Of a stretch of 64,000 nt of DNA, positions 48,605 to 60,122 are shown in pieces. The DNA lies in the NCBI RefSeq assembly GCF_000497045.1, contig NW_015961965.1, positions 4,779-68,778 on the forward strand. The letters are read 5' to 3'. The notes beneath the pieces were generated by a model that saw nothing but the letters and a program-made list of their open reading frames with translations, ran no database searches and was not told the DNA's origin. The stretch comes from Kalmanozyma brasiliensis GHG001 (lineage: Eukaryota > Basidiomycota > Ustilaginomycetes > Ustilaginales). How positions within the stretch are numbered: position 1 is the stretch's first letter; each line of letters starts with the position of its first letter. A program made the translations under genes and the position numbers.

Positions 48605-49384
48605 ATGGCGGCACCAGCATCATCTTGGAAGGAAGCAGAAGAGAGCGTGCTCTCGTGCACAGCTCAAATCATGGACCAAGCTGCCGAGCTATTCCGCTCA
48701 AAAGCCATCACAGACTCGTCGTACACATTCGAGAGCAAGGTCATTGCTGGCTCGACGCCAGGCAAGCACTTCCGACATGTTCTCGACCACCTCAGGATCC
48801 TCACCGACGCCATCGAGGACTGGCAAGCTCGATCAAAAAGCGACTCCAGGTCAATACTGCGGGTCGACTATGATTCACGCATCGCCTCCAAAATGCCGCA
48901 CATCGAGACTTCCGTCTCGGCCTCGCTGCGTGAATTCGAGCGCACAGTGGACCGCCTGTATCGCGTCTTCAAGGGATCCAATGGTCGTCTCTACAACCAA
49001 TCGCTGCGGTTGTGCGCAACGACACCGTTTGTGGTGGAGATGGACAGCACGGTGGGCAGGGAGCTGTGGTTCTGCGGTCTGCACGCGATCCACCACTATG
49101 CGCTGGCGAGGGTAATCCTGGTCAAGGAGCTAGGATTGAAAGGCATCGATGACCAATTCGGCGTTGCACCGAGCACCTTGGTCCATCGGGAATGGCGCAA
49201 GGAGTCGAACCGAGCCGATGTCGCGCGTGACGCAGTTTCGCAAGGCAAGAACGATGAGCTCCCCGAGACTGGTGCATCTTCAAGATCATCTCGCTCTTCG
49301 CGCAGACGCTCGCAGGGCCACTCTGGCCAGCAGTCTCGGCATATGCAGTCGCGTCGTCAGGATCAAGTCAAGTCCAAGCTGTGA
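48605..49384 (+). CDS. DinB-fold protein of unknown function
   Basis: 259 residues from ATG 48605. Two His-containing motifs, GKHFRHVLDHL (~52) and LHAIHHYALARVI (~159), are placed as in DinB/YfiT four-helix-bundle proteins, where three histidines bind a metal; SMVGREL-like TVGRELWFCG precedes the second. Eukaryotic members are mostly uncharacterised; bacterial relatives include thiol transferases and damage-induced proteins. The C-terminal 55 residues are basic and Ser/Arg-rich (SSRSSRSSRRRSQGHS), perhaps a nuclear or RNA-binding tail. No intron is needed. Confidence 0.7.
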   Translation: MAAPASSWKEAEESVLSCTAQIMDQAAELFRSKAITDSSYTFESKVIAGSTPGKHFRHVLDHLRILTDAIEDWQARSKSDSRSILRVDYDSRIASKMPHIETSVSASLREFERTVDRLYRVFKGSNGRLYNQSLRLCATTPFVVEMDSTVGRELWFCGLHAIHHYALARVILVKELGLKGIDDQFGVAPSTLVHREWRKESNRADVARDAVSQGKNDELPETGASSRSSRSSRRRSQGHSGQQSRHMQSRRQDQVKSKL

Positions 49385-52368
49385 CCTTTCCTGCTTCGCT
49401 TCAGCTTTGCATCTGCATCGTGCTCGCATAGATCAGCTTCCGTTAATTCTCGTCACTATTCGTTCCTATTGCAATGGAATCTGCAATCCTGCCGGAAGCG
49501 TGCATACTTCTTGTTTGTGAGCCGGTGTTTGAGCTGAAGGATGAGGTCCGATGGATGATGGGAGGGGGAATTTGGGTCGTCGGGTCGTGCTTTTATGAAC
49601 GCATGAATATGGACACGTCAAAAAGGGCTCCGAAAATGAAGGTCTCGAAATGATTGTTCGAGCTGGTGATTCTGGCTCGTTTGGCTGGAGGCTACATAGT
49701 GCACTGTCGGTACGGTTCGTCGGTTTGATGTGAAGGCCGCGGATGTGCCCTGTAGTTGCCAAACGGCAACGACCGCAGAGAGCCGGTCCAGGATAAGGTC
49801 CGACGTGAGCAGAGCAACGACGGCAGCGAGAACCCAGAGCTGACTAGGACCGGGTACCAATTGGCACTTCCCGAACGGCCACGGGGCTCGTAATCGCCGG
49901 CTAGCGGAGCACGAGCATGACAATACCTCCTACTGTATCGCTGAAAGGTCATCGTGGGTTCGATCACGCTGCAACTCAGGAGGACTGCGCAGGGGGTTCT
50001 GTGGTGCGTGACGCCCAAGGTGGGAAAGAAGATTCTGTCGGTATGGGCAGCATGGACCGCGGTGCATCAAGGCGAGCTTCCCAACTGCATGCTGTTGATC
50101 TAAAGGATGTGCCTGAGCATGTACGCCCAAGACAGGAGTGCGCCTGTAGTAGTCGAGTGCTTATTGAAGCGACTGCAAATGTTTGTCGCCGAAAGTCGCC
50201 GACCAAATAGAAGCTAGCCGGAAAGCGTACCATAGCATGCGACTCGTGGCCAGGCTGACGGGGAGCAGCAAGCGAGGTTCGATGGCTGAGATGTCAACGA
50301 ACCATCAACACACGCTTGCGAAGCTGAGCTAGAAAGCTGACGCGCTGATGAGTAGCGTGCATGTCAAGTCCCGAATATTTTGCGCTGGGACCGCCTGTTA
50401 GGGCTCGAGACGAAAAGGGGTGCAGCGTGCATTCTTGCTGATGACAGCTTGGCATGCACGCGTTTTGCTCTCAGGCCTCACGCCTGCATCGTTTGGGTCC
50501 AGAAGAACGAAACAGGCGAGCGCTCGTGCAGCAGCAAGGCTAGCAAATCAAATAAAAAAGAAAATAAGTGTTACTTTTTGCAAACGACAAAGTCCGAACG
50601 CGCGCGTGTCTGGTCATCAGAGCAGTCTGGTTGAGAGGCTCAACTGCAGAGGAGCTGCACGAGCTTGATACGCGACGCAGCACCGAAATTGCTTGGCATT
50701 TCTCGCTAAGAGTCGCGTTTTGCCCTTCCAACATGGCCACTTGAAGACGCAGGCGCAAACTAGCTCCGACCCACACGTTCTGCTCTGCTTTCGAGACAAA
50801 AGGCAGGCTCGGTGAGTCGTCGTTCGCTCAACAGCCTCGCCGCGGCACCGCCTCATTGTTCTAAATGGCCAGCATCGGTCTAGATGCTCGCAAATTGGCC
50901 TTCTCGGATCTCAGGCCTGCCACGAACGACAGAAACGCAGCTTGAAGATCGGCCATCGCCTCGCACTGTATGCAGTCAAAGTGCCTCTCTGTCTCGAAAG
51001 GACTGCACGCACCTGCTCTGCATGGGTTGAGAGATTGTCGTGCTGGCGTGCTTGATGGATAAGAGCGAAACAAGGGCCTGGGCGTAATCATGAAGTGGGT
51101 GATACCGAGGCGCTTTGCAGATCCCATTGTACGTGGGATCGACCGGATGGCTTGCATGCAAAGCCTTAAGAAAAGAATGGGAGCTGCTTGCTCACCTTTG
51201 ATTGCGACTCGTCACTCTTCCAAAAAGCAGACCTGCGAGGGAGCGGCGGCGAGTAGAATCAACCTCGGTACGCACCTTTCCGGCTGTCAAAACCAAACCG
51301 TCGCGACCGCGGCGCCGCTTTGCCATCGGACTGGCAAACCTCTCACCTCGCTTGCAGAAAGCGACTGCGTTTGTGCCTCTAGGGAAAGAGAGGTTGCGTA
51401 AGGCTTGGCAAAGTGCCTTCGGGAACCAGAGTGGCAGTGTCACCTCTGTCGGCGGCGGGTTGCTTCTAGCCCCCTTCTTATGCCTCTCCCGCAGGCTGGC
51501 TGCATTGTGGCTCGTCAATGCGTTGAATGATAGATGTACCATGTGCATCCGATTGGTTTCGATGCGGACATCGACCGGGGTTCGAGTTTTGTCTCTCGCG
51601 ATCTTGGAATCGATACAGAGTGTTTGCCTTGTCCCTCTCTTTCTCTCTCCGCTGTAGGTGGCTGTCTCTCGGTTGTGTTGGTTTCGCTGGGAACCACTGA
51701 ATTCCGGAGGTGTCTCTCCGTGTCTCCGTCTCTTTACCCGCCGCACCGCTCGACACCGCATCCGCCTCACCTTCTTCCCTATCATTTGCCTCGAGCAAGC
51801 GTGGCGCTCTCCACCAAGGCTGAGTTGTAGGTAATGACGGTATGCTGTACGGACGATGCGGGCGCATCGCTATGAACTCAAAGCAAACGCCAAATCAAAA
51901 TCACCCAGTTCAAGTGAAATGCTTGTCATCCTTTTTGTTTGCCCAAACACACACACACACACCAACGCAACACGCGCGTCTTGCCTATCCGAATTTCGCC
52001 CTCTCTTCCGTCTGTCTCTGCTGGTCTGGCCCCTGACCGGACGACGCACGCATTTCATCTCGCTCTCCCTCGCTCCCTGCCTCGCTTTGCTGCATGCTGT
52101 GCTGAGCTGTCCTTCGCCCTCGTTGTCTGGTGTGCGTGTGTCTCTTTCCCTTAAGTCGGCGTCTCAGCTTTGATACTCCTCCGCCCACTTCTTCATCCTT
52201 GACTTCCCACCACCTTCACCCTCTTTTTCCCATCCTTCGCCATCGTCGACACTCGCCTGTCTTCGTCCTGTCCTTTCTCACTTGTTCTGTACCAGCTCGA
52301 CTGTCTTGTGGATATCTGTCATCTATACCACCACCTCCTTCCATCACCGCTTCGTTCACATTAACACG
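49385..52368. other. Gene-poor 3-kb stretch
   Basis: 3 kb between tandem plus-strand genes, the longest gap in the window apart from the 42-45 kb region. No ORF here begins with ATG and shows coding-like composition over more than about 60 codons. The last 750 bp are pyrimidine-rich (see next entry). No tRNA or transposon end was found. Confidence 0.5.
51600..52368 (+). promoter_or_regulatory. Pyrimidine-rich promoter/leader of glycoprotein gene
   Basis: The plus strand is strongly C/T-rich from about 51600 to the start codon, with runs such as CCCTCTCTTTCTCTCTCC (51631-51648), CTCGCTCTCCCTCGCTCC and CTTCCATCACC, and a short (CA)n at 51949-51963. Long CT-rich leaders precede strongly expressed genes in many basidiomycetes. 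The core promoter position cannot be fixed. Confidence 0.5.
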
Positions 52369-53618
52369 ATGAAGGCCGCTGCTGCTCTCCTCGTTGCTCT
52401 CGCTGCTGGCGTCTCCGCCCAGTCGTCCGTTCCTCCTTTCCGCTACGGAACTCCCAGCGCCAGCTTCCCTGGTGTCAGGGGCACCAACAGGAACGGCCCC
52501 ACCAACCCCTCCGCTCCTCAGCTCAACACCCCCATCAACCAGACCTCTGACTCGCGTCTCGCTTCCCTCAACTCGGTCGACGACTGGTGCACCTTCGGCC
52601 CTCAGGTGCCCGGCACCATCATCGGCAACGTCGAGGGTGAGACCGTCGCCTACTGCACAAAGGCTCGTAACAACGCCCGTGTCATTGTAAGTTCGCCACT
52701 CTACAGCTGGCTCGTCGAAAACTTGGTATCGAGCTGTTCCACTGACCTTGCCCCTCTTCGCTCCTTCTTGCTCACACTTGTTCCGAACTGCAGCCCGATG
52801 GCACCGTCACTGCTGCTCACTTCGTCAGGACTCCCCTCTACGTCCAGCTCATGGCTCTTGGTGACTTCACCAAGATCGGTCTCGTCGCTGGTGACGAGGG
52901 TGGTGAGCTTGACCCCCACGGTGCTACCAACATGGGCAACCCTGTCGGTGGTAACGTCACCTCCAACATCTCGGGTGCCGACGTCTTCTACGAGGAGTGG
53001 ATGAACTACATCTCGTACAACCAGCTCTGCTTCCGTATCTGCATCGCCGGTTCCGAGCAGGCTCCCACCGCCCTCGAGTGCCAGCACGAGCTCGACGTCA
53101 TGGGCTGCAACTTTGTCATGCCCGGCAACTACGCCCCCGACGTCTTTGAGACCTGCGACGGTGACTCTGCCTACCCTCCTGGTCTTTACCCCGAGGCTGA
53201 CGGACGCACTTCCACCTTCCAGCAGTTCTACACGGGTGTCTACACTGCGGGCGGTACCGTCTACTCGTACACCAACGGTGCTGCTGACCAGACCACCCCC
53301 ACCGCCGCTTACTCGACCCCCTCCACCTCCAACTGCAGGACCACCGCATCGATCTCCAACGGCATCAGGTCGCTCATTGTCTCCTCGTCCTCGTCCGCCT
53401 CGTCGTCCTCGGCCTCTTCGTCGTCGGTGTCCTCCTCTTCCAGGTCCACCTCTGCGGCCCCTGGCTCCACCTCGGCTGCTTCGGGCTCCGGCTCTGGCTC
53501 GGGCAGCAGCAGTGGCAGCAGCAGCGGCTCCACCTCGGGCGCTTCCTCGCTCGCCGCTTCCGCTGTCGGCATTGTCGGCTCCGTCGCTGCCGTCGTCGCT
53601 GGTGCTTACCTCCTCTAA
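52369..53618 (+). CDS. Macrophage-activating-glycoprotein-like GPI protein
   Basis: Exons 52369-52686 and 52794-53618 give 380 residues. The 107-bp intron (GTAAGT...CTGCAG) joins in phase 0, giving ARVIPDGTVTAAHFVRTPLY. The product has a signal peptide (1-17), a Cys-containing ectodomain with DDWCTFGP, GDEGGELDPHGA, CFRICIAGSEQAPTALECQH and MGCNFVMPGNY, a Ser-rich stalk (~300-350) and a hydrophobic C-terminus suited to GPI attachment. This set matches the basidiomycete family annotated as macrophage-activating glycoprotein, abundant cell-surface proteins of unknown biochemical role. The codon usage is strongly biased to C-ending codons (GTC, TCC, AAC, GAC), consistent with high expression. 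Confidence 0.85.
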
Positions 53619-54263
53619 GCTGCCACCAGCCATTGACAGCGGTGGTGAAAACTGTCTGCTGTCATTTAGCATCGAAGGACAATCCCTCGCCCCCTGACTC
53701 TCTCCATCGACTCGGTGACCCAAGGGGCATCTTCAGTCTAGCATTGCTTCCGTTTGCTCGGTCCTACACATTCTTCTTCATTTCCATTTGTCTATTTCCA
53801 TTTCTGGTGTTCACAATCACTTGGCATTGCTTCCGAGTCATCCACATTCGTTCCGTCTCACATTGACTGCGTTCTGCTGGGTGTGTGCTTCCGATTCGGG
53901 GGAGCTGATTGCATGCGATGGGGCTCCGGCTTGAGTAGCAGCGGCAGCCTAGGAGTCTTTTCTGTGCGAGAGAGCAAGCTGCTGTGGCTAACGGGACTGC
54001 GCTGTGCTGAGGCAGCCAGTTTGTGCGCTTTGGGAGCGAGTTCGGCGCATGAGGAGAAGGCGTCTGCTCTGGCGCACCCTCCTGCCGATCGGGTCTGTCT
54101 TGTCTGGCGACGACAAGCATCTTGTCTACAGCTTGAGCTGCTTGCGCAACGGCCTTCCTGTATGGAATCGATCCGCTGTTTGGGTCTGTGCTTGAGCGTC
54201 TGACTGACCTGACATCCCTGGAGTGTTGTGGTATACTGATGACGATTACGCATCCGCATGCCG
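53619..54263. other. Convergent intergenic region
   Basis: 645 bp between the stops of two convergent genes, so only 3' UTRs are expected. A minus-strand frame runs across it but has no recognisable content and overlaps VFA1 in another frame. Confidence 0.5.
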
Positions 54264-54890
54264 TCACGACAGCGCATTCCTCGGCGCCGGTGGCATGTTC
54301 AATTCTTTCTCCTTCTTTTTGACCATCTTGTTGTTCCATTCCCTCACTCTCGCTGCGTAGAACTCTCGATGCAGAGCGTACTTTGCGTGCAGCGGATGTT
54401 GCTTTGCCAGGCTCTCTGCTGCGGTTGGACTTGGTGCTGTTGTCGCTGCCGTCGTTTGCGCTGTCTCTGTCGGTATGGAGCTTATCGCACTCGAAGCTAG
54501 ACCAGATACAGTCGATGTGACGGTCGAGAAGACGCTTCCTGCAACGCCCATTGCCGTGAACGGCTTCTTTTCCGCATCCTTGTCCTTGGAAGTCTCCTTG
54601 GCTTTGAGCTTGGCTTCGTATTCGGCCTTGATCTTGGCGATCTCGTCCTGGCTCACTTTGTCCGGCAGCTTTTCCACCTGAGCTGAAGAGGACGACGCAG
54701 GGTCGGAGAGCTTGTTGGCAAAGTGCCGATCCGCTAGATGGGCATGGCAGACGTAGAGGAAATCGAGCGTGGGGATGGACTGCGAGACGAGCACGTGCGG
54801 CGAGGCTTTGTGGCAGACAAAGCAGGATTTGGGCGTGCCGGCTTGCCGATGGATGTAGACATTGGCGGGCTTGCCATCTGAGGATGCCAT
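54264..54890 (-). CDS. vfa1: Vps4-associated protein 1 (Vfa1)
   Basis: 208 residues from ATG 54890. The N-terminal half has the family signature VYIHRQAGTPKSCFVCHKAS, then FLYVCHAHLADRHFA, forming a probable zinc-binding CxxC...CxxH module. The C-terminal part contains a Lys/Glu-rich coiled segment (DEIAKIKAEYEAKLKAKE), an Ala/Ser/Thr-rich linker and a basic end (ALHREFYAARVREWNNKMVKK) that likely serves as the MIT-interacting region. In yeast Vfa1 binds the AAA-ATPase Vps4 and stimulates it in ESCRT-III disassembly at endosomes. It is divergent from RAT1 with 598 bp between starts. Confidence 0.9.
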   Translation of the reverse strand: MASSDGKPANVYIHRQAGTPKSCFVCHKASPHVLVSQSIPTLDFLYVCHAHLADRHFANKLSDPASSSSAQVEKLPDKVSQDEIAKIKAEYEAKLKAKETSKDKDAEKKPFTAMGVAGSVFSTVTSTVSGLASSAISSIPTETAQTTAATTAPSPTAAESLAKQHPLHAKYALHREFYAARVREWNNKMVKKKEKELNMPPAPRNALS

Positions 54891-55488
54891 CGTGGGCGGT
54901 CGCAGCGGTTCGAGAGGGAAGGTGTGAGAAGGGGGATGAACGATGGGCGCTATCGAAGCGGTGATGCAGGGTCAAGCAACGTGGGAGCTGTGAGCGGGGA
55001 GCGAATCGAGATCTGTGATGAGCCAATTCGCCGATCTGCCTCGATCCATGCTCGGACCCTTTTGCAAAAATTTCTCGAAAAATGAACGGCAAAAAAGGAA
55101 GAAATTCCACAGAGTAGCGCAGATGAGGCAGCTCGGCAGTCTCCTCGCTCTCTTTTGTTGCCGCATCGGCAACCAAAAGACTCAGCTTCATCTTCTTGGT
55201 CCATCTTCATCTCCACCACCACCATCAACTCTTCGTGTTGTGTTCAGCGAAAGCGTCCAAGTCTGCTGCTGTCTGATCACAACCGAATCTCGCAAACACA
55301 GACTCACACCGAAGCGATCGAAGCGGATCCGTGCATCGGCCCCTGACTGGATTCGAACAAGCATTCAAACCTTGAGCATCATCACAAAGCGCGGGTCCTA
55401 AGCTACAGAGCAGCTGTATTCCACGTCTCCAATCACACAGACACACTCCTGAGGCCATCACCAGCGCGCCGCGCTCTGCACAGCCAAG
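54891..55488. promoter_or_regulatory. Divergent promoter region, VFA1 and RAT1
   Basis: 598 bp between divergent ATGs. An A/T-rich patch at about 55065-55100 may mark a nucleosome-depleted core. A tRNA-like TTCGAAT loop at 55339-55346 (minus strand) lacks a matching acceptor stem. No other element is recognisable. Confidence 0.45.
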
Positions 55489-58400
55489 ATGGGTGTCCCA
55501 GCTCTTTTCCGATGGCTCTCCAAGAAGTACCCTCGCATCGTATCCTCGGTGCAGGAGGAAGACCCAAAGACCATGCCCGGCCCAGATGGAACCGAAGTCC
55601 CAGTACCGCTCGACACGTCGACCCCCAATCCCAACGGCGAGGAGTTTGACTGTTTGTATTTAGATATGAACGGTATCGTACATCCATGTACACATCCAGA
55701 GGGCAAACCAGCGCCCGAAACCGAGGAGGAGATGATGGTCGAGGTGTTCGCCTACACCGAACGGGTGGTCAACATGGTGCGTCCGCGTCGTCTGCTCATG
55801 ATGGCCATCGATGGTGTTGCGCCTCGTGCCAAGATGAATCAGCAGCGATCGCGACGTTTCCGAGCCGCAAAGGAGGCGCGCGAGAAGCACGAGGAGAAGG
55901 AAGCAGCCCTCGCCGAGTGGAAAGCGAAGGGGCTGCCGGTCACCGATGACGCGCTCGAATCCAAGAAGGCCTGGGACTCGAACGCCATCACGCCAGGTAC
56001 GCCGTTCATGGACCTCCTCGCGGCATCATTACGCTACTGGGTCGCGCAAAAGATCAACACCGACCCAGGATGGAAGGACGTCCAGGTGATCATCTCGGAC
56101 GCCAGCGTGCCCGGTGAAGGAGAGCACAAGATCATGGAGCACATCCGACGTCAACGCTCCCACCCGGAACACGATCCCAACACCAAGCACGTCATCTACG
56201 GTCTCGACGCCGATCTCATCATGCTCTCGCTCGCCACGCACGAGCCGTACTTCAAGGTGCTCCGAGAAGACGTCTTTGCCAACGACAACAAGCCCAAGAC
56301 GTGCAACCTGTGCGGTCAACCGGGTCACTTTGCCGCCAGCTGCACCGGCGCTGCCAAAAAGAAGTCCGGGGAGCACGACGAGATCGCGCCCATCCCAGAG
56401 AAGAAGCCCTTCATTCTCTTGGATGTCGCCACGCTGCGCGAGTACCTCGAGGTCGAACTCAACATCCCGCAGCTGCCGTTCGCGTTCGATCTCGAACGTG
56501 CGATCGACGACTGGGTGTTCCTCATCTTCTTTGTGGGAAACGATTTCCTGCCCCACCTGCCGTCTCTCGAGATCCGCGACGGTGCCATCGACACGCTGCT
56601 CCGCATATGGAAGAAGGAGCTCCCCGCGATGGGCGGATACCTCACCAACCACGGCAAGGTCGAGCTTGGTCGTGCCCAGCTCATCCTCAGCGGCCTCGCT
56701 TCTGAGGAGGACGAGATCTTCCGCCGCAGAAAGGAGGATGAGGATCGACGCGAGAACAACAAGAAGCGACGAGAGGAGATGCAGAAGCGTCGCGAGAAGG
56801 AGCTTGACGAGGGCAATTTCGGAAACGGCTCGATGGTCGAAGTGATGAAGAAGAGGCCGGCGCACGAGACCGAGAAGCCCGCGTTCAACGGTGTTTCGGC
56901 GCAAGAGGCGCGCGATCAGGCCAACAGCAGCAACAAGTCGTACGATCCGCGCAAGAAGGCGGTCGTGCTGGGTGGAGACAACAACCAGGTGGTCAAGGAC
57001 CGGAATGCCGCGAGGCAGGCCAATATGGATGCTGCCGAGGCGCTCAAGGCCGAGCTGATGGGTGGCGAGGCAAAGAAGGAAGAGCCTGAGGCGGATGCCG
57101 AGCCCGCGACGAAGAAGGTCAAGACGGAAGTGGGTGCTGAGGCAGCTGTCAGCGCCACAGACAAGCAGGAGGCTGACGAGGACGAGAAGCCGGTTGTGGC
57201 AGGCACCAAGCGCAAAGCCGACGACGTGGACGCAGAAGTCAACGGCGCCGACGCTGTGGTCAAGACCGAAGGCGAGGACGATGCTGAAGCCGCCGACGAG
57301 GACGACAATGACGACGACGTCGACGGCAACGAGGACGTCGACCCTGTCGTCACGGTCAAGAAACGCACCGTCAACGCCGACGGCACCGTCGACTACGAAG
57401 ACACGGTCAAGATGTGGGAGCCTGGCTACCGTGAGCGCTACTACCAGGAAAAGTTTGGCGTCGATCTCTCCGACACCGATTTCCGTCGTCAAGTGGTGAA
57501 ATCCTACATCGAGGGTCTCTCCTGGGTTCTGGCATACTACTACCAAGGCGTGCCCTCATGGCAATGGTACTACCCCTTCCATTTCTCGCCCTTCGCCGCC
57601 GACTTCGAGGACCTCGCATCGCTTGACATCCACTTCGAGCTCGGAGCGCCCTTCAAACCGTTCGAGCAGCTCATGGGAGTTCTCCCCGCCGATTCTCGCG
57701 CTTCGATCCCAACCCCCTTCCACCCGCTCATGACGCAGTCCGATTCCGACATCATCGACTTCTATCCGTCCGAATTCGACATCGACATGAATGGCAAGAA
57801 GATGGCGTGGCAGGGTGTTGCGCTTCTGCCTTTCATCGACGAGAAACGTCTGCTCGATGCGCTCGCGGACAAATACCCTCTGCTCTCCGACGACGAGGTC
57901 CGCCGCAACGGTTTTGGCAACAACACCCTCTTCGTAGGCTCCGAGTCGAGATTGTACGACTTCCTGTGCGAGGAAATCTACTCCAAGCCTCCCACCTCCG
58001 AGGTCCTCGTCCCTCTCAACCCGGCCCTCTCCGGGGGCATCACAGGCACTGTCAAGCCTGATCCCGCCTGCGTACCAGGTTCGACATTCAATTCTCCCCT
58101 CACAAGCCAGAACCTCGGGGACATTCACAACGACCGCTCGATCAGCGTGCTGTACGATTTCCCGGAGCAGAAAACGCCGCATCGCTCGGTGCTGCTCAAG
58201 GGGTTGAAGGTGCCGAAGCGCGTGCTGTCTGCGGCCGAGGTGGACTGGGTCAAGCGTGGCAGTCCAGAGCGAGGGAGGGGCAGGGGGAGGGGTGGACACG
58301 GTGGACCCGGGAGGGATTTCCACCGCAACAACCGGGAGCATGGGAATGGGTACGGTGGTGGTGGAGAAGGGAATGGGAACTATCGTAATGGCGGCGGTGG

Positions 58401-59118
58401 TGGCGGTCGGGGCGGCTACAACGGTGGCAACGGTGGAGGATACGGCGGTCAAGGCGGCCAAGGTGGATACCAGCAAGACTATCAGCAGTACCCGTCCAAC
58501 GGCGGCGGAGGGTATGGCGGCTACGGTGGTGGTGGTGGCGGCGGCTACGGTGGCGCAGGTGGATACACCGGTGGCGGGTACGGAGGCTATGGAGGTGGAG
58601 GAGGGTACGCCCCTGCACCCGCTGCAGCGCCCTACGGTGGCAACGGCTACGACGCCTACGCTGGCTACGGTGCTGGCGGTGGTGGTGGGGGGTACGGCGG
58701 CTACGGCGGAGGCTCGTCCTATCCGCCTCCCGCTGGTCCCGCACGCGACGACCGGTACGCAGCGTACACCCAGCCCAGCGCGCACGTCGGTGGCGGGCGA
58801 GGGGGTCGTCACGCTCCCCCACCATCTCAACCCAACCCGGCCTACGCTGGGCTGCCAAGCCTCGGCGGTCCACCTGCTGGAGCACCCGCTCCGTACGGCG
58901 GGTACGGCGCTCCTGCCGCCGCTGCTCCTGCTGCTGCTCCGTACGGAGGCTATGGTGGAGGTTATGGCGGATACGGCGCTCCTCCAGCTCAAGGCTACGG
59001 TGGGCCACCCCCACGAGGCGGTGGTCGAGGCGGTCGTGGTGGCAATCGCGGTGGTCGCGGTGGCAACAACAACGCCTCGTACGGCGGAGGCGGTGGCGCT
59101 TATGGGTCGTTCTACTAG
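55489..59118 (+). CDS. rat1: 5'-3' exoribonuclease Rat1/Xrn2
   Basis: 1209 residues, no intron, starting [15 protein letters not shown]. The two conserved XRN regions are present, with [64 protein letters not shown] and [18 protein letters not shown] carrying the catalytic acids. A CCHC zinc knuckle [14 protein letters not shown] (~271) and [15 protein letters not shown] [17 protein letters not shown] mark it as Rat1/Xrn2 rather than Xrn1. Residues ~520-630 are acidic and Lys-rich with a KKVK motif, probably nuclear-localising. From ~920 to the end lies a long low-complexity tail of GGYGG, RGG and APYGG units. The enzyme degrades 5'-monophosphate RNA in the nucleus, trims rRNA and snoRNA and drives torpedo termination of Pol II. 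Confidence 0.96.
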   Translation: MGVPALFRWLSKKYPRIVSSVQEEDPKTMPGPDGTEVPVPLDTSTPNPNGEEFDCLYLDMNGIVHPCTHPEGKPAPETEEEMMVEVFAYTERVVNMVRPRRLLMMAIDGVAPRAKMNQQRSRRFRAAKEAREKHEEKEAALAEWKAKGLPVTDDALESKKAWDSNAITPGTPFMDLLAASLRYWVAQKINTDPGWKDVQVIISDASVPGEGEHKIMEHIRRQRSHPEHDPNTKHVIYGLDADLIMLSLATHEPYFKVLREDVFANDNKPKTCNLCGQPGHFAASCTGAAKKKSGEHDEIAPIPEKKPFILLDVATLREYLEVELNIPQLPFAFDLERAIDDWVFLIFFVGNDFLPHLPSLEIRDGAIDTLLRIWKKELPAMGGYLTNHGKVELGRAQLILSGLASEEDEIFRRRKEDEDRRENNKKRREEMQKRREKELDEGNFGNGSMVEVMKKRPAHETEKPAFNGVSAQEARDQANSSNKSYDPRKKAVVLGGDNNQVVKDRNAARQANMDAAEALKAELMGGEAKKEEPEADAEPATKKVKTEVGAEAAVSATDKQEADEDEKPVVAGTKRKADDVDAEVNGADAVVKTEGEDDAEAADEDDNDDDVDGNEDVDPVVTVKKRTVNADGTVDYEDTVKMWEPGYRERYYQEKFGVDLSDTDFRRQVVKSYIEGLSWVLAYYYQGVPSWQWYYPFHFSPFAADFEDLASLDIHFELGAPFKPFEQLMGVLPADSRASIPTPFHPLMTQSDSDIIDFYPSEFDIDMNGKKMAWQGVALLPFIDEKRLLDALADKYPLLSDDEVRRNGFGNNTLFVGSESRLYDFLCEEIYSKPPTSEVLVPLNPALSGGITGTVKPDPACVPGSTFNSPLTSQNLGDIHNDRSISVLYDFPEQKTPHRSVLLKGLKVPKRVLSAAEVDWVKRGSPERGRGRGRGGHGGPGRDFHRNNREHGNGYGGGGEGNGNYRNGGGGGGRGGYNGGNGGGYGGQGGQGGYQQDYQQYPSNGGGGYGGYGGGGGGGYGGAGGYTGGGYGGYGGGGGYAPAPAAAPYGGNGYDAYAGYGAGGGGGGYGGYGGGSSYPPPAGPARDDRYAAYTQPSAHVGGGRGGRHAPPPSQPNPAYAGLPSLGGPPAGAPAPYGGYGAPAAAAPAAAPYGGYGGGYGGYGAPPAQGYGGPPPRGGGRGGRGGNRGGRGGNNNASYGGGGGAYGSFY

Positions 59119-59672
59119 CCCTCTTTCCCTCATCGTTCACACCCCCTCGGAAGCGAATGCAATAAGTCGTATCACTCAACGGAAATCTGATCGCTCATAC
59201 CCAATGTAATCGATTGCCTCACACCTGGTTTTTTCCGCTGCTCGACCACGTGTTGCAATCGCACATCTTGACACTGGAAGGCTTTGTGAACAGTGGCAAT
59301 GTGACCTCGCTTTCCGCTGAATGACACAAGTGAATGCAGCGATGGAGCACGCACGCTGAAGCGCGACTTGCTCCCACACAACGAAGAAACCACACGAGCT
59401 TGACGAGGAAACCAAAATGCAAAAAGATTGAAAAACTATGAATACATGCGAACGAGATGTGCGGACGGGTGACATGGATTAACGAGTGTGCGTGTGTACT
59501 GGGAAGGTGGGGGATGCTTGCGGCTGGGAATATGCTTGTGGATGCTTGGAGCGAGTGAAAGTGGCAGAGGAGCGTGAAGGAGACGGGTGGTAGTGGCAGG
59601 TTTGGCAGTCGATGCGCGGGGGAGGGCCGTGAGGAACAGCCGATTGATCTAGACGGAGGGGTGTGATGGTGT
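59119..59672. other. Convergent intergenic region
   Basis: 554 bp between convergent stops. It contains an AATAAG-like sequence shortly after the RAT1 stop (about 59160) that could act in 3' end formation. No gene is seen. Confidence 0.45.
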
Positions 59673-60122
59673 CTACGACAACCTCAATTTCTCATTCAAC
59701 CCTTCATCCACCAATCTCCGTCTCTGCGCCTTCGCTCTCGCCTTCCTTACACATAACACCGTCACAATGGCACTTGACAAGCCATATGCAACGACAAAGA
59801 GCAGTACGAGCAGGACTTCGCCTCGGGCGCTGAGACCCGCATCGTCCTCCACCAGATGAGGGAGTCTCTTGAGGCCGTCTAGCCTGGGTGCGGAGAGATG
59901 CACCCTTCCTTGGGCCGGAACGGCGGTGGAGGGGTTGACAAAGTCATCCATCGAAGTGGTGGTGAGGGGTGCGGGGGGGAAGGCGGACGTGTTGGCCGGA
60001 GTCGACTCTTTTCGAACGGCCAACTGGGGCGACGATAGACGTGGAACCCATCGCAATGCCGCACGCGAGCTTTCGCCCACTTTGAGATCCACCGGAAGGG
60101 GAGCGGCGATGTTGAGCCACAT
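59673..60122 (-). CDS. Small single-pass membrane protein, unknown
   Basis: 149 residues from the only early ATG (60122); the frame stays open to 60368 through a GTG with Ser/Thr-rich content, so a spliced or longer N-terminus is possible. A Pro/Thr-rich middle is followed by a hydrophobic helix (EVLLVLLFVVAYGLSSAIVT) and a basic tail (RKARAKAQRRRLVDEGLNEK), predicting a tail-proximal membrane anchor with the positive side inside. No family is recognised. It could be a small organelle protein; whether it is a real gene is moderately supported. Confidence 0.45.
   Translation of the reverse strand: MWLNIAAPLPVDLKVGESSRAALRWVPRLSSPQLAVRKESTPANTSAFPPAPLTTTSMDDFVNPSTAVPAQGRVHLSAPRLDGLKRLPHLVEDDAGLSARGEVLLVLLFVVAYGLSSAIVTVLCVRKARAKAQRRRLVDEGLNEKLRLS

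Noticed and set aside
52701..53723. 340-codon Gly/Arg/Val-rich antisense frame
   Set aside because: It mirrors the Ser-rich, GC-biased second exon of the glycoprotein gene and lacks any domain.
53764..55191. 475-codon minus-strand frame
   Set aside because: It overlaps the well-supported VFA1 gene in another frame and crosses its promoter; composition is Arg/Ser/His-rich noise.
55335..55355. tRNA-like T-loop (TTCGAAT) on the minus strand
   Set aside because: The T-stem pairs poorly and no matching acceptor stem or anticodon arm is found within 80 bases.
57556..59133. 525-codon frame antisense to the RAT1 tail
   Set aside because: It arises from the complement of Gly/Tyr-rich repeat codons and has no recognisable content; the frame at 56029-57546 is rejected for the same reason.
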